A DNA stretch of 64,000 nt. It comes from Porogramme epimiltina. Its lineage: Eukaryota; Basidiomycota; Agaricomycetes; Polyporales; Polyporaceae. The notes under the pieces were generated by a model. That model ran no database searches and had not been told where the DNA came from. It saw nothing but the letters and a program-made list of their open reading frames with translations. The translations under genes and the position numbers were made by a program. Positions within the stretch are counted from its first letter, which is position 1, and each line of letters begins with the position of its first letter. The DNA is taken from assembly GCA_900155495.1 (NCBI GenBank), contig FTLJ01000603.1, positions 25,418 to 89,417 of the forward strand, written 5' to 3'. Positions 47,316-58,159 of the stretch are shown piece by piece.

Positions 47316-47831
47316 CGAGGACGGAGCGGACAGCGAGTACTGTGCAAGCGCCCACGGAGTGGCGGGACGGAGTCTGGAGAGGGAAGCCCGAGCGCCCTCC
47401 GTAAGCGACAGCCTGACGTTCGTCCCAACCTCGACCTCGACCTCGACCTCTTCGGACTGAGCTTGTCTAGCGTCCCTCAAGAAACTATCTTCATCAGAAT
47501 TCATTGCATTCAAAGTAGCTTCACGCCCCACGGAGGCTCCATGAGCAATCTGGCCATGCTGACCGAAGGCATCGAGTATAACCCAAGATGAAGGTATGAT
47601 CGCCATCTTACGCTGCTCCTAATCATTGCACTCATCCCCAAGTTGACCCACAGCTTGCCCGGGACGTGACGTCACAGCCAGACTTCTAGTCTGTTGCAGC
47701 TATCTGTGCATTAGTCAGATGTTCAAGGCAGAAAAGGTCCTCGCTCTCACGTCCTAGTCGATTGCCTATAAATGCGCGCAGAGGGCTTTCATTCAAACAG
47801 AGATCACTTCTCCTATACCACCCTCACCGCC
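47316..47831. promoter_or_regulatory. Divergent promoter region of the mitochondrial protein gene and AKR3
   Basis: 516 bp between start codons. AKR3 has TATAAA at 47767-47772, 60 bp before its ATG. Open frames at 47178-47606 run into the first exon of the neighbour and are not separate genes. Confidence 0.5.
47767..47772 (+). promoter_or_regulatory. TATA box of AKR3
   Basis: TATAAA in GCCTATAAATGCG, 65 bp before the start codon. Confidence 0.6.
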
Positions 47832-49214
47832 ATGTCCAAGTATTGGCATCCCGCCCCTTCCCCCAAGAGCACGTTGGGCCGCTACCGCCAGCTCTCACCT
47901 CTCGCCGGCGTACGAGTCTCGCCTATCTGTCTCGGTGCGATGAGCATCGGCGATAGATGGGCCGAGCTTGGTATGGGTGCGATGGACAAGGAGACCAGCT
48001 TCAAGCTCCTCGACGAGTTCTATGCAGCCGGCGGTAACTTCATCGACACTGCGAACGCCTACCAGGATGAGTCTTCCGAAGAGTTCATCGGCGAGTGGAT
48101 GGAGCAGCGAGGCATTAGGGACCAGATCGTCGTCGCGACGAAAGTACGATTCCTCCCCAGTTCATGGGCGACCCCCACACCTGACTGCGACCACGATATA
48201 GTACACAACGAACTACAAGCACCGTGCGAAAGATATCGAGCAAAAAGTCCACTACACCGGCAACAATCTCAAAGCCATGCACATCTCCGTCGAAGCCTCC
48301 CTCAAGAAACTGCGCACAGACTATATCGACATCCTCTACGTCCACTGGGTGTGTAATCGTGTGCCCCAATGCTATGCGCGTAATCCTCACGTCCTTCCTA
48401 CGCACTAGTGGGACTGGGACACCTCCGTTGAAGAGGTCATGACCGGCCTGCACCACCTCGTCGCGTCCGGCAAGGTCCTCTACCTCGGCGTCTCAGACAC
48501 CCCCGCCTGGATCGTCTCCAAGGCGAACCTCTACGCGCGGCTTATGGGCAAGTCGCCCTTCGTGATTTACCAGGGCGCGTGGAGCATCCTCCAGCGCGAC
48601 TTCGAGCGCGACATCCTCCCCATGGCACGCGCAGAGGGCCTTGCAATCGCGCCCTGGAACGTCCTCGCGGCCGGCCGCATCCGCACAGATGAGGAGGAGG
48701 AACGGCGGCGGCAGACGGGCGAGAACGGTGTGTCCTCTGTCACGTTGACGCTCCTACTAGCCACTGATATACACTCTCCGTACAGGCCGGACAATAAGCC
48801 GCCCCGACTGGGAGCGCACGGAGAACGAGCGCAAGCTCTGCAAGGCCCTCGAGGAGGTGGCGCAGCAGGTCGGCGCGAAGAGCATCCAGGCGGTCGCGAT
48901 CGCGTACGTGATGCAGAAGACGCCGTACGTGTTCCCCATCATCGGCTGCCGGAAGATCGAGCAGTTGCAGGCGAACATCGAGGCCCTCGACGTCGCGCTC
49001 TCCCCCGAGCAGATCAAGTACCTCGAGGACGTGCTACCGTTCGAAAAGGGCTTCCCGCATGGGATGGTGGTGAGTCGCGTGCCGTTCTGCTTGCGAGTTG
49101 GTGAAGGGACTAACATGTTGCGTGCAGGGTGATGGGACCGAGTACATCCTCATGACGCGGTCGGCAGGTAACTTCGATAAGTGGCCGCGGGCACAAGCTA
49201 TCCGTCCATCATGA
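47832..49214 (+). CDS. Aldo-keto reductase AKR3, with two introns lost
   Basis: Paralogue of AKR1/2/4. Exons 47832-48143, 48202-48348, 48409-48727, 48786-49069, 49128-49214; 382 aa. The 319-nt third exon equals exons 3, 4 and 5 of the relatives added together (78+151+90), so the two introns found there in AKR1, AKR2 and AKR4 are missing here with no change in coding length. Tetrad intact ([19 protein letters not shown]). Tail ends FDKWPRAQAIRPS. IIGCRK replaces IIGGRK. Same cytosolic NADPH-dependent role expected. Confidence 0.93.
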
Positions 49215-49876
49215 GCAAACGGTGGTTTCGAAGTCAGACGACCAGTTTTCACTCGAAGAGAGCGCTTTCGGTGCTATCCACAGCATGCAACCCATTAACT
49301 CGTGTATCCTCATGTAAATATTGATTACGTCCCTACTATATTGCTATCAAGTCCGACGCTGTAGACACAATAAATAGCCCACTGCGCACAGAACCCAGGG
49401 CCGTCTTAGTCTACCAGTGAACATCCAACAACCGTGGTGTACAGCGATCGCCAGGTTCCTTCTTCCCGTCTATTATAACAGCACAATAGGGAACGACGTC
49501 TGCGGGCAGGGGTCTGCATCTGGTCATCGTGATGGTGAAGCGCGCGGTCATGTCCGTCCGGTTTGCTGTATGCGTGAGGGACGCTAGAGTCATTTAAAGC
49601 CGGTCGACGGCAAACTTTCCTGTGTGGACGGTGTCCTAGGATGGGTGCGGGAAAGGGGTGGGCCTCCTACGGATACGAGCAGTGGTGCTGCTGCGAACAA
49701 CCCAGGACTTGCAGGCAGGCGCCCAGTCGGAGAGCGCCGGTGCGGGCGTCTGTGGTGATGGGGCGGCGAGAGGATTAGAGTTGGGGCGGAGCTTCAAATT
49801 GAGTCAGGAGCTGTACAGGACCAACGGCGGCCTTACTCACCGACATCGACCACCTCCTGCCCCACAGCAAGAAAAT
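49215..49876. other. Intergenic region between AKR3 and eS30
   Basis: About 660 bp; nothing supported apart from the eS30 promoter. No repeat recognised. Confidence 0.45.
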
Positions 49877-50443
49877 ATGGGAAAAGGTTGCTAGCCCCCC
49901 GTCCCCCTCTCGCTCGTTCTCGGTGCTCACTGTGCTTGCTTTTTCTTCCCCGCGATGCGTTTCTGCGGTTTCTAGTTCACGGATCCCTCGCCCGTGCCGG
50001 CAAGGTCAAGTCTCAGACCCCCAAGGTCGAAAAGCAGGAGAAGAAGAAGGTCCCCAAGGGCCGTGCTAAGAAGCGCATTCTCTACAACCGTCGGTGCGTT
50101 GCTATGTTCTCTATGGTAATTGTCGCATTTCTGACTGGCGCCGCAGCTTCGTGAACGTTACGACTCTCCCTGGCGGCAAGCGGAGAATGTGAGTCCTCTG
50201 TTACCGATATCCATCCCTGCCCTACGACTTGGCGTACCCATCCCTTCGCCTCGTCCTACCTCGCTTCAAGATGATACTCGAATTACGCATAGTTCACACT
50301 GAAACTCCTGTGTTGAAAAACATTCATCTAATGTCTTTCGCTCCTATCTGACTCATCCTCCGCTTACTTCCCTTTCCCACATACCCTCTCACGTTTGCTA
50401 ACTCTCTCCTCTCTCCTCCAGGAACGCCAACCCCGAGAAGTAA
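49877..50443 (+). CDS. RPS30: 40S ribosomal protein eS30
   Basis: Small basic protein of the cytosolic 40S subunit. Exons 49877-49886, 49976-50093, 50147-50188, 50422-50443; 63 aa, the full eS30 length, without a ubiquitin-like fusion. The start exon has only ten bases (MGK plus one base). The product begins [19 protein letters not shown], contains [11 protein letters not shown] and [13 protein letters not shown], and ends MNANPEK; these are diagnostic. The third intron is long (233 nt) for this window, while the others are 53-89 nt. Convergent with EMC2, 306 bp apart. Confidence 0.96.
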
Positions 50444-50749
50444 AACCGTCGCCCTGGACCCCACTAGACGCATCAGGCGTCCTTACGCGGCTTTCGAGCC
50501 CCCCGATGACGTCCCGCGACGGCCTTGGAGTGTTGAGTTGTATCGTCTGTACCTCGCTCGCATTTGCTTTCATGTTACTCTACCCCACCCCTATGCCCCA
50601 TCCGCGTATACGATTATGATGAACAAGGGCATCGCCGATGGCCTGATGCGAGTGCGTTGCACATCCCCGACGACCCGCAAGCCCTCAGACGTGTACAGTG
50701 TACGAGTATAAGGAGTACGGTCCAGGGTATAATATGAATTGTACGTCTA
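50444..50749. other. 3' intergenic region between eS30 and EMC2
   Basis: 306 bp between two converging genes; nothing beyond 3' flanks seen. Confidence 0.5.
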
Positions 50750-52060
50750 CTACTTTACAAGTGTGGCGAGCGCAGAGATGAGGTCAGAGTCGCCGGGTGG
50801 TGGTGATTCGTTCTTGAGGTTCAGGTATGCGGTACGTAGTCGTTCCGTCGAGAGGTCGTCGATGAGGGACAGGTTAGAGGTGTTCGGCGCCGATGTTTGC
50901 GATGCGGACGAAGTCGCTGCGCGGGGCTCTGTCACCATCTTGTGTGTGCACTACCGACGAGTCTGCGTGAGAGACGACACTCTAGATATAGCGTTGCTAT
51001 GAACTTACGAGCTTCACGCCGAACCAGGCCCGGAGCGTGATGCCGGTCGGTATCGAATCGCTTGGTGCAAGGTCGCCGTCGTCGTCGTCGGTCATGTCGA
51101 CCGTGTGGAGGAACGTCTTGAGTGCGAGCGGGATGTCCTCCGCGAGGTACGCCGTTTCGGCGTATTGGAGGAAGTAGGAGGGGTTTTGGGGAGAGAGCAG
51201 GAGCGCGTGCGAGAGCGACTGGAGCGCGTACGTGTACCTTCACAGGAAGGCGTGAGCAGAGCCTTGGGGATCCCGCGCGAGGAAGGGGAGGACAAGACGT
51301 ACTGCTGACACGAGGCGTAGATGTCGGCGAGCTCGAGCCACGCGTCGACGTCGGTGTAGAACGTGTCGAGCATGGCGGAGAGCTCCTCTACCGCACGGTC
51401 GAGCTTGCCCGTCCGCCGGAGGACCTGCGCTTTCCGCCGCCAGGCGGCCTGGTGCAGAGACGCGTCAGCTCCGTCGTGTCTTGCGCAGGGAGCGAGAAAG
51501 GTGGGAAGGGGTGAAGGGGTGTAAGAAAAGGAACGAGATGCGCACCGAGTTCGCGGGGTCCGTCTCTAGCAGGTCGTCGTAGTACTTCAGCGCGGTCTCC
51601 GGTGGCTCTGTGGCCTCCATGCGGATGCCAATTAGGCAACTGACGCGAGGGGAGTCGGGAAACTTGTCTGCGAGGAGCTTGATGCATCTCTGCGCGCGCG
51701 AAATGGCAGAGGCGTAAGCGTGTGGAGCAGGAGGCGGAGGTGGAGGAGGCGCGAGAGCGAACAGAGGGAAGAGACACGTACGTCGGCCACATCGAGCTTG
51801 TCCTGGTCGAGGGCGGCGAGCGCGAGCTTCTCGAGAGTGTCCCAGCCTGAGCGTACATGCAGGTATAGTTGGGGTGATATTTCCTTGCGTTTAAGTTATG
51901 GTCCAGAGGGTATATTGGGGCAAGACGCACCTTCCTCGCCCTTACCGGCATACCCACCGCGCTCGAGGAGAGCCAACCCAGAGTCGTATGTTTCTTTCGA
52001 TTTGAGGCCCTTCCGGGGTTGGTACGCAGCGAGCCGTTGGAGGGAAAACGTAAATTCCAT
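50750..52060 (-). CDS. EMC2: ER membrane protein complex subunit 2
   Basis: Cytosolic TPR scaffold subunit of the ER membrane protein complex, which inserts membrane proteins. Exons on minus 52060-51931, 51846-51782, 51689-51546, 51448-51303, 51237-51009, 50938-50750; 300 aa. TPR-type helices are seen: LALAALDQDKLDVAD, RVSCLIGIRMEA then PETALKYYDDLL, AAWRRKAQVLRRTGKLDRA, DAWLELADIYAS and NPSYFLQYAETAYL, followed by TGITLRAWFGVKL, all matching the EMC2 pattern and length. No membrane segment, as expected. Neighbour of eS30, tail to tail. Confidence 0.88.
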
Positions 52061-53010
52061 GGTGCAAGAAAAGTGGGGATTTCAGGTACCCAGGTAAGGC
52101 CGCGAACTGCTGTGAGGTGCAAGCGAGTCTGGTCGACGTCCAGGAAGGCACATACGGTGGCTGTGCGAGAAGTCCTCGCCACGTGCGTAATCTTGGTGGC
52201 ACCCTGATTGTGAGCGCTATGCAACTCCGTCTCGAACTACCACCACATCCCCTCGCTCATTCCACTCGTACAGTCCGATTTTCGGGTTTTCTCCTTTGCC
52301 TCATAACCTCTCGACACGATTACTCACACTCTACGCGTGCCAAGTACTCCGCCGAGCCCGTCGATGTATAGGCTGGACCCTAGCGCCGTTCCGCTGCACA
52401 TACCCGGCGCGGCTCGAGCTCGCCAAGTTCAATGCCCTGCCCCGATTCTCCGCAACTACGCATTGGCTGGGTGTGTCATCCACTGCTCAGTGTACGGTTT
52501 AGGTGATGTAAATGCGCTTCATTGTCAAGACTTTGACTCATATCCTCGTCTTCAGGGCGATATTCTCTGCACTTTAGGTAGGGGCGAGCCTTCCCGACTC
52601 TGTCCCACTCCAAACTCCGTGTTTGTGACCCACATTGAGGTCCGCTTCGGCTGTATGGGATTGTCAAACCTACGCTCGTATCTACTGCAAGCTCAGGAAA
52701 GGTTCCGAGAAGCCAATCAACGTCGTCACAAAATCTCGGGCTATGACTACGTCACGCTACCGTCGGGTGAAACCATCTTTCGCTGAAGTCCCAATGCGGC
52801 ATGTACTGTGCGGCAAACAGGCATCAGCCTATGTGCATGCTACCCCCTAGGCCTATGGTTTGTCATCCTCTCGTCCGCTCCTGTCGCACTCGTTCTCACA
52901 AAGTGCTCTCAGATCCAGATATAAAGGTCTCTCGGGCACGGCTGGAGGGACAACACACCACCCATCCTACTCATTACTTCCCCCTCCAACCAAACGCAGC
53001 AGTCTCAAAG
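52061..53010. promoter_or_regulatory. Divergent region between EMC2 and AKR4
   Basis: 950 bp. It contains the AKR4 TATA box (TATAAA, 52920-52925, 91 bp before the ATG) and the EMC2 promoter. Open frames at 52337-52850 overlap one another and have no motif, so no gene is called. Confidence 0.5.
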
Positions 53011-54525
53011 ATGTTCTCTCCCGCTCCTGCTCCTCCCACCAAGCTCGGCCGCTACCGCCAGCTCTCGCCCTTGGCCAGCATTCACGTCTCGCCGCTCTGC
53101 CTTGGAGGCATGAGCATCGGCGACAAGTGGGCGGGCATGGGCATGGGCGCTATGGACAAGACGTCCAGCTTCAAGCTCCTCGACGCGTTCTACGACAAGG
53201 GCGGCAACTTCATCGACACCGCGAACGCCTACCAGGACGAGTCGTCCGAGGAGTTCATCGGCGAGTGGATGGAGCAGCGCGGCATCCGTGACCAGATGGT
53301 CGTTGCGACTAAGGTACGTTCAAATGACAATATTTATCGGCGCGGATGTTGACCGACAGCTGACTTTCCCTTAATAGTACACACAGAACTACAAGGGGAC
53401 TGATGCGAAAGTTGTGCAGAAGGTCAATTTCACAGGCAACAACATCAAGTCGATGACGCTCTCCCTCGACGCGTCTTTGAAGAAGCTTCGCACCCACTAC
53501 GTCGACATCTTCTACGTCCACTTTGTGAGTGCCTCCCGAAATGAATGATGACGGCCGCACCTGCTAATCATCGGTGATAGTGGGATTGGGAGACCTCTGT
53601 TGAGGAGATGATGAACGGCTTGCACAACCTCGTCACCTCTGGGAAGGTCCTCTATTTGGTCAGTAGTTCGCTCACCTCCATGCTTGCAATAACTGAGGCT
53701 TTGTGCTCGTGCACTCAGGGAGTCTCTGACACCCCCGCGTGGGTCGTCTCAAAGGCGAACCAGTACGCTCGCCTCACGGGGAAGACGCCCTTCGTGATCT
53801 ATCAGGGAGCGTGGAACCTCCTTATGCGTGACTTCGAACGCGACATCGTCCCCATGGCACGCTCGGAAGGTACGTCGTGGGTATCGACGGTGATTGAATG
53901 TGGCTTCTGACTTCATCACTCTCTTAGGCTTGGCTCTTGCTCCGTTCAACGTCCTCGCAGGAGGTCGGATCCGCTCCGACGAAGATGAAGAGAAGCGCCG
54001 TGAGACGGGCGAGAATGGTCGGTCTTTACCTCGTCCCCTTTGCGCGATCCGCTGACCAGACGGGTCCAAACACTCACAGGTCGTCCCGGTTTCGGGCGAG
54101 GCTGGGAGCGGAACGAGGACGAGCGCAAGATCTGCAAGGCCCTCGGAGAAGTCGCAAAACAGACAGGCGCGAAGAGCATCCAGGCGGTCGCGATTGCCTA
54201 CGTGATGCAGAAGACTACACACGTCTTCCCGATCGTCGGGGGGCGCAAGGCCGAGCAGCTCGAGAGCAACATCGGCGCGCTTGATGTCGCGCTGTCGGAC
54301 GAGCAGATCAAGTTCCTCGAGGACGTCCTGACCTTCGACAAAGGATTCCCTGACAATTACATCGTGAGTGACATTGACGGGCTGTGTGGCCTTTTCCGGT
54401 CCTAGGGCACTTATATATTTCCGAAACCTCAGGGCGACGGAAGCGACCACATCGCTCTAGTGAAGAACGCGGCGAATTTCGATAAGTGGCCGCGTGCTGC
54501 TGCGATTCGTCCTTCTGGGCAGTGA
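53011..54525 (+). CDS. Aldo-keto reductase AKR4, aryl-alcohol dehydrogenase type
   Basis: Paralogue with the full seven-exon map: 53011-53313, 53378-53524, 53581-53658, 53719-53869, 53928-54017, 54080-54363, 54433-54525; 381 aa. Tetrad residues are in [15 protein letters not shown] and YVHF; the residue after the catalytic His is Phe, where the other three have Trp. Also unlike the others: [10 protein letters not shown] for [19 protein letters not shown] for APWNVLxxG, and a tail ending IRPSGQ. These lie around the substrate pocket side, so specificity may differ (inference). Cytosolic and NADPH-dependent by family. Confidence 0.93.
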
Positions 54526-55055
54526 CCAACAGCGCGCTCTAAACATTCTTCCTGTCTCTCAGGCGGCGATCGCTGGTGGTGGCGTGACAGAGATGGATTG
54601 AGAAATGCGGTACTACTTGACCAATAGAACTCAAACGCGTGTACAGGTCCTGACTGTATGCTGGAGAGAGCATAATCTTAGCACGGCTGTTACCTACGTA
54701 CAGTAGTCGTCTACCAGTCTATTTATACTGATGAGCAACCACCCTGTCTTGAACCTCAGCGGACTGCGAATTGGTAAAAGATACCCGCGCACCTCACTAA
54801 AATCTGAGGGAGAAGTGCTCCCTGTCAGCATAATAATGTCCAGCAAACGAAGCACTATCAATGCTGTTTCTTACCCACTTCTTGAGCCGCCATGCACAGA
54901 GCCAGGTTGAACCTTGTGGCTGTGCCTCGTCAAAGGATTTCATGATCGACGCTCGTGACACGCCATCATTGAACTCCCTCGTTGACCACCACATACCGCA
55001 CACCTCAATCCTATCCTTTGTCCCCAGTAGTCCCCACGCAAGCCGTTACCATCAA
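54526..55055. promoter_or_regulatory. Upstream region of FunK1-1
   Basis: 530 bp. The part from about 54940 matches the region before FunK1-2 (about 58075-58159; shared GACGCTCGTGACACGCC/GACGCTCGCGACACGCC and GTTGACCACCAC), so the promoter was copied with the kinase. Confidence 0.5.
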
Positions 55056-57743
55056 ATGTCTTCCGTTGGGCCTCACGGCGTCTCTCAGCCGGGGTCCTTT
55101 CATGCTACCGAAGATGATATAGAAGATGCTCTGGTGGAGTCTCTGGCTGGCCATGGCCTTGGTACGTTGCCGCTACGATGCCCTGTCAAAAGACTATGCT
55201 TACCATTGCCGGATCACTGGATTGACATGTCAGTGCTGCCTCAGGCTTGTGTAGCTAATGTCGACAGGTTTTTCCTCCGCAATCACCTCCGCCCCCCACC
55301 AATGAATGTGGTCGCCACACAAACGATCCTTGAGGACATCAAAACCATCACGACAGCAAGCTCTGAGTTAGAGGCCTATTCGTCAATCGCAACTCTCTTG
55401 ACCACACTGAGTAAGGAGCTGTATAGTAAGCTGTCGTAGCCCTCTCTACGCAGATATTTGTTAATGGAAGGCATACAGATCAGCTTCCGAAGTCGGTGAG
55501 GGCAACGCTAGAGAAAAGGCATAAAGTTGCCTGTCCTATCACCTTCCTCGATACCCACAAGCTAACCCCGACCTTCCCCGTGAATGGGTTTGAATGCGGC
55601 ACTATGGAAGCTCCAGATCTTGTCGGGGTCTTCCGTCCCTCGGAGTTCGATGACGAGCAGCTCCCCGTTCCTCATCATCTGATCGAAGCTATCGTGGAGG
55701 CAAAGTTTTTCAAGGTACCCAATACAAACGGCCTGGCGCAAGCCGCAGCCTATTCGTACTGCCATCTCCAAGCGCGTCCCGACCATCCTTCTGTATACTG
55801 TCTTATCGTTAAGTCTCAGGGGTATCGCATACTCCTCTCAGATTTCACTGGAATAACGGCGTCCGAGCAGTTCTATTGGTCAGACCTCAAGCTTCTCGAG
55901 GCGTACATTTATTCAATCTACTATCCCCCTCGTAACCACTGCATGGTTGACGAGTCGGTCTCTTTGCAAGAGACAAACACGCACGCCCCGGCAACGTGGA
56001 TTTTCAAGTTCGGTAAAAGGAAGTACGTAGATGGCCAGCCTGTCTCCATCGGCGCCGCGTGGGGGCGCAGCACCCAGGTTTACGTGGTTAGGATCAATGC
56101 CAAAGCGAAGGATGAGCTCCTCATCAAGCAGTACTACCGTCATTCTGGCCGCCGTTTTAAAGAGGAGGTAATACTAAATCACACTCATGCTGACGGTATC
56201 ATTCCCGGTGTCGTTCGTTTGCTCCAGTCTACCGTTGTCCCCTGGCTGAGGACTGCTCTCTCTGTCGGTACAACGGAGGGTAACACGGATAGCCATAAAG
56301 TGCGGCTTTTGTTGTTGGACGAGGGAGAGCCATTGGCCAAAGCCCGCAGCGTCAATGATCTGCTTATGTGTTTCTATGATGTGCTTGAAGGTACGCTCTT
56401 ATCACCTGTGGCTTTGTCTCACCATTCCAACGAGATGCCTCTTAGTGCATCGCATGCTTCTGGTGAACAGACGTGTTCTACATCGGGATATGAGCAAGTT
56501 CAACATCCTCATGTACCCCCGACACACAGCATGCGACAAGGAGGTCCATCCGGATACGCCGCCGTTTATCGAAGAGATCTTGTCGGGGAGCACTCGGTGA
56601 GCTACCTACTACCATAGGTTTTCTGCGGCTCATAAATGGTCCCAGGAATGTCGCAGAGCGTACAGCCTCCTGTCTACTCATCGATTTCGACAACTCGGCA
56701 ATACTGAGCCCGATAGGAACTGACATCCCCGAAGAACTTAGGCACCGCACAGTACGCCCCAGGCCTCTATTTTTCCTCTACCAATGGCGTCATCTGTTTC
56801 GCGCTCATATTTGTAACAGGGAACCCGAACATATATATCCAGAGCTGTTTGTATAGGAAAGACTTTTCTTGACGCGTATTCGGTGGGAGGGGCCCCCATG
56901 CCCGAGCTGCAGGGAGAGGCCCTGAGGCTCTACCGCAGTGCACACCCCAGTCGTCTCGAAAGATACAAGGAGAGGGGCAATACATGCCACGGAGGCCAAT
57001 CCCCTGCAACACGCGGCCTCAATGAGCACGACATCGATGAGGGTGTGGTACCGAGACCCCCCTACTTCCACCGCCCCGAATACGACGTCGAGTCCGTGTA
57101 TTGGGCAATGGTGTGCGTCTTCCTCCAAGCCCAGCCCCAGGATGCACCGATTGAGAAGTACGCATGCGAAGACGTCGAAGAGACGTGGACCTGGCTTCTC
57201 AACCACCGAATCCCCATGCGGCCGAAGGAGTCGGATAGCCGGACTTTAATCCTGGTGAAGGCACGGTCCGAGTGGGAGGATCTCTTCTTCGAGCAGATGC
57301 ACGATGTCGCTGGTCTCTTGCACAAGATATCGCGTCATATCAGATCGGAGTATGCACTCTTTGACTTCGCCCCGGGAAGCTATATCGAAGACCACCTGCA
57401 CGAGGCCGTCCAGCGCCTCATCCTCGACTACCTGGTTAGCCACCGCGATAACCCAGTTCCTCTCGACCCAGATCATCTCCGCCCGACAAACGGACCTAGC
57501 ATGCAGCGGAAGTATGCCCTTGTTGCAAACACTCGCGCGTCTGGTACACAGTTGGTCGGAACAGGGCCCGGGATGTGGCGCGAAGGTAGGAAAACTCCTC
57601 TCAACACGAACGACGCCAATACGACGCCGACGGCGCCCATACGGGTTGCCTTGAAGATGTCATCCGCCGAACCCATTGCCACGCTAAGGAAGACGGCGGG
57701 AAGAGATCCTGTCCGCGCTATTGCTCGCCGCGCTACCATCTAG
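55056..57743 (+). CDS. Fungal-type protein kinase FunK1-1
   Basis: FunK1 family kinase, a group expanded in Agaricomycetes with unknown targets. Exons 55056-55161, 55234-55425, 55479-56390, 56446-56596, 56646-56751, 56820-57743; 796 aa. The N-terminal third is a FunK1 lead domain (EDALVESLAGHGLG). Kinase features are VHR, catalytic loop HRDMSKFN (His416, Asp418), LIDFDN in place of DFG (Asp467), then YISRAV and a C-lobe with YDVESVYWAMVC. Arg/Lys-rich tail after MWREG (RKTPL...RAIARRATI) could be a nuclear signal. The start is chosen to match FunK1-2. Tandem copy follows at 58160. In FunK1-1 intron 2 has a GT donor. Confidence 0.88.
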
Positions 57744-58159
57744 CAGGAAGCCAATTTCCAATGATTTCATCGCAGCGACCGTCTGTAGACGACACCGTCG
57801 CACCTTCCTTACATCATGCCATTCATACTTCTCAGTTCGAGTTATTGACTTTGGGAAGGCCGATTTACCGGCCTATGCCACAGGTTTTCTTGCCATGTTA
57901 GATCATAGCTTATATCAGTAGCTTGTATTTAGATATAAAAGCTTCATAAAGCCAGCTTATTTGGTCAAGCGACTGTGACGCCGTTTTCGTTCCCCGCAAA
58001 GCCGCGAAGGTGGTATAGATGGCATATAAACAGGATGAATAGTGTGGCTGTGCTTAGACAAATATTATGTGCTTGACGCTCGCGACACGCCTTTGACAAT
58101 GCCAGCGCGTGCGACAGACCCGCACCTTGTTGACCACCACCCATCCCTCATGAGATTAG
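57744..58159. other. Spacer between the two FunK1 genes
   Basis: 416 bp. It has the 3' flank of FunK1-1, then the copied upstream segment; a CATATAAAC box lies at about 58023, some 130 bp before the FunK1-2 start. Confidence 0.5.

Noticed and set aside
52337..52850. Overlapping open frames between EMC2 and AKR4
   Set aside because: No motif, no splice logic, and they cover the two promoters.
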